Positions 1-5,039 of a stretch of 5,039 nucleotides of DNA are shown here, one piece after another (positions within the stretch are counted from its first letter, which is position 1; the number at the start of each line of letters is the position of its first letter). The notes beneath the pieces are model-generated. The model worked only from the letters and a program-made list of their open reading frames with translations. It made no database searches and was not told the DNA's origin. The translations under genes were made by a program, and so were the position numbers. Origin of the DNA: an uncultured Desulfomonile sp. (GTDB lineage Bacteria; Desulfobacterota; Desulfomonilia; Desulfomonilales; Desulfomonilaceae); NCBI GenBank assembly GCA_937915285.1, contig CALDNG010000328.1, positions 1-5,039 of the forward strand, in the 5' to 3' direction.

Positions 1-677
1 GGGTTTTCACCCGGACCTTCAGCGTAATCATCATCCTGAATATCCATCTCATGATCTTCAGCCATCATAGCCTCAAGATCCAGTATCACCAGAAAACGAT
101 CACCTACATAGGTCAATCCTCTCATGAATCGTGCATCTACGCCCCCGACGACACCCTTTGGCGGCTGTACGGACTTAATAGGAATGGTCAACAACTCCAG
201 GACCGAATCAACTCTCACACCTATTCTCTTGCCCCACAACCTCACCATGACTACTACAGCATCTTTGGTCGCCTCGAAGGTTCCAGGAAGCCGCAATGCC
301 TTCTTAAGGTCCACTACCGGCACTATCAGGCCGCGAATCCGTATAACACCCTCCACAAAGAATGGCGCCTTGATTAGCGGAGAAACATTTGGGGCCATTA
401 TTATCTCGTCCACCAGCTCCACTTCAATCGCCTGCTCGTGGCCTGCCAGTCCGATGACCACTACTCTTAGAGACTCGTAATCGGACCTGTCCGCAGCCTT
501 CTGGAGTTCCTTGAGGCTGGATGCCACACGATGCTTTTTGACTGTTTCAATCCTGGAGAGGTCTTTCAGAATTATATCGAGTGATTCCGGAACTTCTCTG
601 GAAGATTCTGTGCCTCCTGTCTGAAGGTAAGACCCTTTTGGCATACTTCCGGGATCATTTTTTATTTGTCCAGGCAT
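1..677 (-). CDS. cheW: CheW-like chemotaxis coupling protein, 3' end cut off by the window
   Basis: Adaptor that links chemoreceptors to the CheA kinase in cytoplasmic signalling arrays. The reading frame is open from an ATG at 677 to the left edge, giving 225 codons without a stop. Residues 1-68 are an extension rich in charged residues and probably helical from about residue 30. The CheW-like beta-barrel domain covers about 70-205. Its hallmarks are VEGVIRIRG (residues 108-116, including the conserved Arg-Gly of the receptor/CheA-binding face), then VPVVDL (119-124), and the closing strand FLVILDLEAMM (195-205). An acidic tail (EDHEMD, QDDDY) follows up to the edge. An in-frame TGA lies just upstream, at 696-698, and ATG 677 is the first start after it. 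GGAGGA sits 9 bases before this ATG. The gene follows the MCP by 78 bases in the same direction, consistent with one operon. CheW proteins are usually about 150-170 residues, so this one is long. A CheW domain fused to something further downstream cannot be excluded. Confidence 0.9.
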   Translation of the reverse strand, partial: MPGQIKNDPGSMPKGSYLQTGGTESSREVPESLDIILKDLSRIETVKKHRVASSLKELQKAADRSDYESLRVVVIGLAGHEQAIEVELVDEIIMAPNVSPLIKAPFFVEGVIRIRGLIVPVVDLKKALRLPGTFEATKDAVVVMVRLWGKRIGVRVDSVLELLTIPIKSVQPPKGVVGGVDARFMRGLTYVGDRFLVILDLEAMMAEDHEMDIQDDDYAEGPGEN

Positions 678-686
678 ATATTGAAA

Positions 687-692
687 TCCTCC
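687..692 (-). promoter_or_regulatory. Ribosome binding site of cheW
   Basis: On the minus strand this reads GGAGGA, close to the ideal anti-16S complement, and ends 9 bases before the ATG at 677. It supports that start over the internal ATG at codon 12 (642-644). The gene is open at the left edge, so the ribosome site is part of the case that it is real. Confidence 0.75.
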
Positions 693-755
693 GGGTCAAC
701 CTTAGCCCCACAAATGTTTTTCTGTGCGGCGCTATTCGGCATCTCAGACCCCGAA

Positions 756-2366
756 TCATATCTTGAACTGTGAGGTAATCTCCTTGAGCTGGTTGGAAAG
801 CTCAACCACATCGACCATTGCCCGGGACGACTCCTTGAGAGTTTCAGTCGACTGTTCACTAACCTGAGCGATATTCTGGAATGCGTCGGCTATCTCTTCG
901 GCAGTCTTGGCCTGTTGCCCGGCTGCCCCGGATATCATCCCTACCATGTCGGTGGTGGAAACAATCCCTTCTACAATGTCGCTCAATGTTTGTCCGGCCT
1001 CCCTGGCCATGTGAGCGCCCGTTTCCATCATCTTTGCGGCATGACCGGTCTCTTGCTGAATTTCTTCGATGACTGCCGATATTTCGGCGGTTGACTCCGT
1101 TGTCCTAAGGGAAAGTTTTCGGATCTCCTCGGCCACCACGTCAAATCCGCGTCCGTGTTCTCCTGCCCTGGCCGCCTCTATGGCCGCATTTAGCGCAAGT
1201 ATATTGGTTTGCGCCGCTATGCCACCGATCAATTGGACAACCCTACCGATCTCCTGCGTTCTGAGATTAAGCTTCCTTATCGACTCATCGACAGCCTCGA
1301 TACCCACGAGAGTAGTCCTGAGTTTCTCCGATCCTTCGCGGGCCAGATTGGAAGCAGCCACGGCCGAATCAGCGGTTACCCTGGCGTTCTTGGAAACTTC
1401 CTGAATGGAACTCGACATCTCCTCCATGGCAGAGGATGTCTTCAGAACCTGGCTGAGTTGGTTCTCTGCGCCCCTGGTCATCTCCTGACCAGACGCCTTT
1501 ATCTGGGCAGACGCGGACGCAAGTTTTACCGAACCGTCGGCCAGTTTTGACATCATTCGGGAAAGACTCTCTATGAACTGATTGAAGTTCCCTGCAAGCT
1601 CTCCAATCTCGTCTTTTCTGTCGGCAGCCATTCTGAACGAGAGATCTGCGCCACCCTTTGCCAGCAACTCCATCTGATCCGAAACCTGCCGCAAAGGTCT
1701 CTGAATGCTCCTGGAAGTCAATATTCCAATGGAAAGGGCAATGATTATGAGCGCCACGTTCAACCCTGTGGTCAGGTAATTCAACCTGTAATTTTCGTTA
1801 GCTGCATCTTTGGCCCGTTTGTCGGTTGCTTCATTTTCAACCTGGATGAACACTCCCATTTTGGCCCGTATCTCTTCGATGATCGACTTGCCGGATGACA
1901 ACATAGAGGTGAATTCACTCAGAAAATTCTGGCCGTCCAGGGCTGATTTCTCAAATTCCTTCCGTTTTGCAATCCCGGGCTCTGCTACAGTCTGAACCCA
2001 GCCTGCATGGAGTCTTTTGACCTCGTCCAGGATCATCACCTGCTTGGGACTGTCCATGACCAGTTTGCGCTCTTCAGCCATCAATTCTTCGAATTTTGTC
2101 CTGCCATCATTGTAATGCGATATAAAATTGGAGCGCCCGGTAATAACAAAGCCTCTAAAGCTGCTTTGCATATCAAGAACCAGCCCTCTCAGTTTTTCGG
2201 CGTTTTGTATTACAGGAAGGTTTCTTTCAACGAGCAGGACGTATTTTTCTACAGCCGCGTTATTGGCCACGACCAGATACGCAGTAGTTAGAAGCATGAG
2301 CAGGAATATCAGAAAATAACCGGAAAGGATTTTGCTGCCAACCTTGAGATTCCTGAAGAAATTCAT
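756..2366 (-). CDS. Methyl-accepting chemotaxis protein with CHASE3-like periplasmic sensor
   Basis: Inner-membrane chemoreceptor of 536 residues that senses a signal outside the membrane and controls CheA through CheW. Visible order: short basic N-terminus; TM1 about 13-33; periplasmic helical domain about 38-175, with the CHASE3-like signature RGFVITG (71-77) followed by HY and a long helical stretch; TM2 about 198-218; HAMP about 219-270 (Pro224, DEIGEL 252-257); then the long cytoplasmic coiled-coil hairpin. The hairpin tip is the highly conserved MCP signature, from [18 protein letters not shown] (386-403) to EEIRKLS (413-419). Candidate methylation pairs are EE 315/316 in an SSxxEExxSS context, QQ 484/485, EE 490/491 and EQ 504/505. 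The C-terminus ends in SQFKI, with no NWETF-type CheR-docking pentapeptide. Start choice: a TTG at 2384 extends the frame by six codons but has no ribosome site. AAAGGA (2376-2381) lies 9 bases before ATG 2366 and only 3 before ATG 2372, so 2366 fits best. The ligand cannot be told. Confidence 0.94.
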   Translation of the reverse strand: MNFFRNLKVGSKILSGYFLIFLLMLLTTAYLVVANNAAVEKYVLLVERNLPVIQNAEKLRGLVLDMQSSFRGFVITGRSNFISHYNDGRTKFEELMAEERKLVMDSPKQVMILDEVKRLHAGWVQTVAEPGIAKRKEFEKSALDGQNFLSEFTSMLSSGKSIIEEIRAKMGVFIQVENEATDKRAKDAANENYRLNYLTTGLNVALIIIALSIGILTSRSIQRPLRQVSDQMELLAKGGADLSFRMAADRKDEIGELAGNFNQFIESLSRMMSKLADGSVKLASASAQIKASGQEMTRGAENQLSQVLKTSSAMEEMSSSIQEVSKNARVTADSAVAASNLAREGSEKLRTTLVGIEAVDESIRKLNLRTQEIGRVVQLIGGIAAQTNILALNAAIEAARAGEHGRGFDVVAEEIRKLSLRTTESTAEISAVIEEIQQETGHAAKMMETGAHMAREAGQTLSDIVEGIVSTTDMVGMISGAAGQQAKTAEEIADAFQNIAQVSEQSTETLKESSRAMVDVVELSNQLKEITSQFKI

Positions 2367-2375
2367 GTTCATTGT

Positions 2376-2381
2376 TCCTTT
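2376..2381 (-). promoter_or_regulatory. Ribosome binding site deciding the MCP start
   Basis: The minus strand reads AAAGGA, ending 9 bases before the ATG at 2366 and 3 bases before the ATG at 2372. It lies inside the short frame extension that begins at the TTG at 2384, and no purine-rich site precedes that TTG. This favours ATG 2366, with ATG 2372 second. Confidence 0.65.
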
Positions 2382-2397
2382 CAAGTTCGCCGTCTTG

Positions 2398-4107
2398 TTA
2401 TATGATCATTTCCCTGGTCAAGGCTGTTTCAATATCGACTATCAGGGTCACAGTGCCGTCAGCCAGGACTGAAGCCCCCAGGATTCCATCAACACTGCCC
2501 AGATAATCTCCGATCGTTTTCATGACCACTTCCTGTTTGCCAACAAGCTCATCAACAGCCAAGGCAACTTTCTTCTGGGCCACTCTGACGATGACTACCG
2601 GAATAGATCCCTTTGATGTCGTCGACGAAGAAGAACGCTTAAGAATGGCGCCAAGTCGCCTGAGTGGATGAACTTTGCCGCGCACGAATATGACTTCGTT
2701 TTTTTCCACAGCGCTGATCTGGGATGAGTCGATGAGCATTGTCTCGCTGACTATGTTTAATTGAAGCGCATAGGTATAGCCGTCCACCTTTACCAGCAAA
2801 ACATCCAGTATGGCGAGGGTCAATGGCAACTGAATCCTAAATACTGTTCCTTTTCCGACGGCTGTGTCAACGTCCAGTGTACCCCGTAATTTCTGAACGT
2901 TTTCTCGGACCACGTCCATGCCAACACCACGTCCTGAAACTTCGCTAACAAATTCAGAAGTGCTGAAACCGGGAGTAAAAAGGAACCGCATGGCATGGGC
3001 GTCTGACATCATTCTGGCTTCATCCGGAGTTGCAAGACCCTTCTGTATGGCGACTTCCCTGATTCTGTCGGCGTTGATACCCCTGCCGTCATCCGCTACT
3101 TCTATCAACACCCCGCCTTTTTCGTACCTCGACTGCAGCCATATCCTTCCAGCTTCGGGTTTTCCCAACTGGCGGCGTTCTTCCGGGCTTTCTATACCAT
3201 GATCCACTGAGTTTCGCAGAAGATGAACCAGAGGGTCATACATCTGCTCCAAGACAGTTTTGTCCAGTTCAGTATCCTCTCCCTGTATGATGAGGTCGAT
3301 TTCTTTTTTCTGCTGCCTTGCCAGGTTCCGGACTACACCCGGGAATTTTATGAAAAGTCTCTCTATGGGAACCATCCGGACGCTCATGACCGCATTGTGC
3401 AATTGCCCCGTCAGGCGCTCTATGGTCGAAGCTATGCCGGACAGTTCGTCGTCCCTAAATTTGTCTGAAAAACCTTTAAGCCTGTTTCTGGCTGTGATCA
3501 TCTCACCGACGAGATTTATGAGGACATCCAGTTTCTCCGTTACGACCCTTACCGTCTGCGATCCCATGAAGGCATTGGTGTATATTGATTCTACACGTGT
3601 TTGATGAACATCCATTTCCTTTGGGCCAGAAGATTCAGCAGGGGGTTGGTTTGGCTTGGTTACAACAGACTTTCCGGAATATTTCAGCGGGACCTCGGCC
3701 ATGATCCCCATCAGTTCTTCTTCCACCCTGGATGTGTCTACGTCCGAAGGATCCTTGGCGAGCGCTTTTTCCCTGATAAGCTTAAGAGCTTCCATGCCCT
3801 CGAGCATGGTGTCTATAATAGGGGGGGTTATTTTTAGATTGCCTGAACGAACGGCCCCAAAAACTTCCTCCATTTTATGGGACACATTCTTCACGTTGTC
3901 CATGCCTACGAAGGATGCCCCACCCTTGAGCGTATGCACGGTCCTGAAGATCTCGTTTATCAACTCCTCATCCTCAGGGTTGTCCTCCAACCTCAAAAGA
4001 TCCAGGTTTAGGTGGTCCAGATGTTCGGAGGCTTCTTCAAGAAAATCCTCAGACATCTGGGCAAGGAGTTCAGCGTCGAGATCGACGGTTTCTGTTATAT
4101 CTGGCAC
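2398..4107 (-). CDS. cheA: Chemotaxis histidine kinase CheA, form without a P2 domain
   Basis: Cytoplasmic kinase that autophosphorylates under receptor/CheW control and passes phosphate to CheY. It has 569 residues. P1 (Hpt), about 10-115, carries the phosphorylation motif HTLKGGA with His58. Residues about 116-178 are a linker rich in Pro, Ser and charged residues ([15 protein letters not shown]) with no room for a folded P2 CheY-binding domain. P3 dimerisation helices span about 184-248. The P4 ATP-binding domain runs about 250-430: N box [12 protein letters not shown] (295-306), G1 DDGRGI (339-344), F box FLFTPGFS (375-382), G2 GRGVGMD (392-398). The P5 CheW-like domain is about 430-566. 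All expected catalytic motifs are intact. The length is shorter than the 650 or so residues of E. coli CheA, explained by the absent P2. The start is GTG at 4107, with AGGGAG 7 bases upstream. It lies 11 bases after cheY and 31 bases before the MCP start, so it is very probably cotranscribed with both. Confidence 0.97.
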   Translation of the reverse strand: MPDITETVDLDAELLAQMSEDFLEEASEHLDHLNLDLLRLEDNPEDEELINEIFRTVHTLKGGASFVGMDNVKNVSHKMEEVFGAVRSGNLKITPPIIDTMLEGMEALKLIREKALAKDPSDVDTSRVEEELMGIMAEVPLKYSGKSVVTKPNQPPAESSGPKEMDVHQTRVESIYTNAFMGSQTVRVVTEKLDVLINLVGEMITARNRLKGFSDKFRDDELSGIASTIERLTGQLHNAVMSVRMVPIERLFIKFPGVVRNLARQQKKEIDLIIQGEDTELDKTVLEQMYDPLVHLLRNSVDHGIESPEERRQLGKPEAGRIWLQSRYEKGGVLIEVADDGRGINADRIREVAIQKGLATPDEARMMSDAHAMRFLFTPGFSTSEFVSEVSGRGVGMDVVRENVQKLRGTLDVDTAVGKGTVFRIQLPLTLAILDVLLVKVDGYTYALQLNIVSETMLIDSSQISAVEKNEVIFVRGKVHPLRRLGAILKRSSSSTTSKGSIPVVIVRVAQKKVALAVDELVGKQEVVMKTIGDYLGSVDGILGASVLADGTVTLIVDIETALTREMII

Positions 4108-4114
4108 GGATTTT

Positions 4115-4120
4115 CTCCCT
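4115..4120 (-). promoter_or_regulatory. Ribosome binding site of cheA, overlapping the cheY stop
   Basis: The minus strand reads AGGGAG, 7 bases before the GTG start at 4107. Its first two bases are the last two of the cheY TAG stop (4119-4121). A ribosome ending cheY therefore sits on the cheA initiation site, which suggests translational coupling. The good spacing supports the GTG start over the next in-frame ATG at codon 18. Confidence 0.7.
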
Positions 4121-4487
4121 AGCCTGATAACACTTCATTCATCAGTTCCAGGAGCATAGTGGGTTTGAAAGGCTTTACGAGGTAGGCGGTAGCTCCGAGT
4201 TCCCTAGCACGCTCCTTATCCATGTCATGACCTTCGGTCGTGAGCATAACAACCGGAATGGAAGCTAGGGACTCGTTAGCCTTGACCCTCCTGAGGAATT
4301 CAAAGCCATCCAGCCTCGGCATATTGACGTCAAGGATGACAGCGTCAAAAGATTCTCTGGCAACAATGTCCAAGGCTTCCTGACCGTCCTGAGCCGTTGT
4401 AACCAGAAAGCCTCCTCTCTTGAGCGAAAATTCCACGAGCTTGCGGACACTCGGCGAGTCGTCAACTGCCAGTATCTTCTTTGTCAT
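4119..4487 (-). CDS. cheY: Single-domain response regulator CheY
   Basis: A 122-residue stand-alone receiver domain, the diffusible output of the CheA kinase. The complete phosphorylation machinery is visible: acidic pair Asp9-Asp10 (VDDSPSVRK), phospho-acceptor Asp53 (ILDVNMPRLDG), the switch Thr at 83/84 (VVMLTTEG), the aromatic switch residue Tyr102 and the invariant Lys105 (AYLVKPFKP). No output domain follows, and the length equals a lone receiver. The start is ATG at 4487, with AGAGGAG 5 bases upstream. It stands directly upstream of cheA (11 bases) and is transcribed with it, so it is the obvious cognate target. Whether it binds a flagellar switch (FliM) or another effector is not shown by the sequence. 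Confidence 0.96.
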   Translation of the reverse strand: MTKKILAVDDSPSVRKLVEFSLKRGGFLVTTAQDGQEALDIVARESFDAVILDVNMPRLDGFEFLRRVKANESLASIPVVMLTTEGHDMDKERARELGATAYLVKPFKPTMLLELMNEVLSG

Positions 4488-4492
4488 GGCAT

Positions 4493-4499
4493 CTCCTCT
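4493..4499 (-). promoter_or_regulatory. Ribosome binding site of cheY
   Basis: The minus strand reads AGAGGAG, followed by 5 bases and the ATG at 4487. It is the strongest-looking ribosome site in the window and agrees with cheY being the first gene of a transcript. Confidence 0.75.
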
Positions 4500-4526
4500 A
4501 TCTCTATCGCATGAAATGCTATATGA

Positions 4527-4554
4527 ATTTTACCAAAATAAATGTTCATCTGAA
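4527..4554 (-). promoter_or_regulatory. Candidate sigma70-type promoter upstream of cheY
   Basis: Read on the minus strand, the AT-rich gap between cheR and cheY holds TTCAGA (4549-4554, 4 of 6 matches to TTGACA), a 16-base spacer, then TAAAAT (4527-4532, 5 of 6 matches to TATAAT) preceded by TGG, an extended -10 element. Initiation would fall near 4520, leaving a leader of about 33 bases before the cheY ATG. The gap is 117 bases, far longer than the 11- and 31-base gaps around cheA, which is the contextual reason to look for a promoter here. AT-rich DNA gives such matches easily, so this is a candidate only. Confidence 0.35.
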
Positions 4555-4604
4555 TTCTTTTGGGTTTAAACATTTTTAGTGTGAACCGCCTGTCCGGGAC
4601 TTTG

Positions 4605-4994
4605 TCACTTTCCCTTCATTATTCCGTGTTTTGGCTTCCTGTAGGCAACAGTATGTTTGAGTCTGAACGGTTCAAAAATGTTAGATATGCGCCCTAAACT
4701 CTCCGAGTGCCCCAGAAACATGAAACCATCGTCAGCCAAAGCCCCATAAAGGTTTTCGACACAGCGTTTTTTGTCCGTGTCATCAAAATAGATCATGACA
4801 TTGCGGCAGAATATGCAGTCCACATTTCGGACACGGCCTGTCGATTGTGAATCCATAAGATTTATGGAAGCTATCCTTACGACATTCTTCACAAACGGGT
4901 CCAGGATGTATTTTCCCGCCCGGTTCTTTTCAAAGTATTTACCCAACAAGTGTTTGGGAACGTTTCTGACACTGTATTCGTCGTAAACTCCTTC
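4605..4994 (-). CDS. cheR: Chemotaxis protein methyltransferase CheR, C-terminal half only
   Basis: CheR transfers methyl groups from S-adenosylmethionine to glutamates of chemoreceptors, the adaptation step that opposes CheB. The last 129 codons are genuine and end at the TGA at 4605-4607. Visible family marks: YSVRNVP...KYF near the break, SINLMDS, the very conserved IFCRNVMIYFD stretch, then LADDGFMFLGHSESL and a final strand TVAYRK. This is the C-terminal part of the CheR methyltransferase domain. The N-terminal helical domain and the first SAM-binding motif (GxSxGEE type) lie beyond the right edge. The frame appears to start with a GTG at 5009, but those first five residues (MLFRS) are encoded by sequencing adapter (4995 onward), so the start is false and the gene is truncated by the contig end, not by mutation. 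About half of a typical CheR of roughly 270-290 residues is missing. Confidence 0.93.
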   Translation of the reverse strand, partial: EGVYDEYSVRNVPKHLLGKYFEKNRAGKYILDPFVKNVVRIASINLMDSQSTGRVRNVDCIFCRNVMIYFDDTDKKRCVENLYGALADDGFMFLGHSESLGRISNIFEPFRLKHTVAYRKPKHGIMKGK

Positions 4995-5039
4995 AGATCG
5001 GAAGAGCACACGTCTGAACTCCAGTCACGAGTGGATATC
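4995..5039 (+). other. Illumina TruSeq adapter remnant at contig end (artefact)
   Basis: From 4995 the plus strand reads AGATCGGAAGAGC, then ACACGTCTGAACTCCAGTCAC, the standard TruSeq read-1 3' adapter. Next come GAGTGGAT (5029-5036), which has the form of an index and agrees with my recollection of TruSeq index 23, and ATC (5037-5039), the start of the flow-cell segment that follows the index. The first A may instead be genomic or come from A-tailing. These 45 bases are not genome sequence and should be trimmed. Confidence 0.97.

Noticed and set aside
1..30. Checked the left end for adapter or vector sequence
   Set aside because: The bases read as a continuous CheW frame with no adapter motif, so the left edge looks genuine.
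51..480. Two overlapping plus-strand frames (108 and 118 codons)
   Set aside because: They are antisense to cheW, whose CheW-domain motifs read cleanly on the minus strand. They resemble no family I know.
678..755. Possible terminator or regulatory hairpin between the MCP and cheW
   Set aside because: The inverted pieces (TTCGG/CCGAA, CACA/TGTG) are four to five bases long with large loops and no T tract. Readthrough into cheW is more likely.
662..859. Minus-strand 65-codon frame across the MCP end and the intergenic gap
   Set aside because: It is mostly an out-of-frame reading of the MCP C-terminus, with no ribosome site and no recognisable motif.
3656..4159. Plus-strand open frame of 167 codons
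   Set aside because: It lies opposite cheA and the end of cheY, which have full family motifs. Its protein is Ser/Thr-rich with no recognisable domain, typical of an antisense shadow.
4505..4532. Possible sigma28 (flagellar) promoter, TAAAATTC ... GCGATA, upstream of cheY
   Set aside because: The distance between TAAA and GATA is 20 bases where the consensus gives 18, and the GCCGATAA half matches only in part. Not enough to claim flagellar-class control.
4580..4604. Possible terminator hairpin after cheR
   Set aside because: Only a four-base GTGA/TCAC pairing and a GTCC/GGAC palindrome with a one-base loop are present, and no T tract follows on the minus strand.
4995..5009. GTG start of a 134-residue CheR (MLFRS...)
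   Set aside because: The start and first five codons lie in the sequencing adapter. The real gene continues past the contig end.

Overview
This window is a compact chemosensory (chemotaxis-type) gene cluster. All of its genes are on the minus strand, read from right to left: cheR (only its 3' part is present), cheY, cheA, a membrane chemoreceptor with a CHASE3-like sensor (MCP), and cheW (its 3' end runs off the left edge). No RNA gene, mobile element, CRISPR array or long repeat was seen, and no gene-free stretch exceeds 300 bases. The largest gap is 117 bases, between cheR and cheY.

Layout: 1-677 is cheW (open at position 1). 756-2366 is the MCP, with its start moved downstream of an upstream TTG. 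2398-4107 is cheA (GTG start). 4119-4487 is cheY. 4488-4604 is an AT-rich intergenic gap with a plausible promoter. 4605-4994 is the C-terminal half of cheR. The last 45 bases (4995-5039) are not biological. They match an Illumina TruSeq read-1 adapter, including an index-like stretch, so the right end of this contig is an assembly or trimming artefact and the apparent GTG start of cheR lies in the adapter.

How the genes work together, from established knowledge of the families: the receptor senses a stimulus through its periplasmic domain and, through CheW, controls autophosphorylation of CheA on His58. CheA passes the phosphate to Asp53 of CheY, the diffusible output. CheR methylates glutamates on the receptor for adaptation. 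CheB, CheD and CheC/CheZ are not in the window and may lie beyond either edge. Whether the output is flagellar, type IV pilus or other cannot be decided from these genes alone.

Organism: a bacterium of moderate G+C (about half, by eye) with good purine-rich Shine-Dalgarno sites and mixed ATG/GTG starts. Gene content and protein style would fit a Gram-negative such as a Desulfobacterota/deltaproteobacterial member, but that is a weak inference. I found no previously undescribed system. The most consequential observation is the adapter contamination; the others are modest variations (CheA without a P2 domain, CheW with an N-terminal extension).
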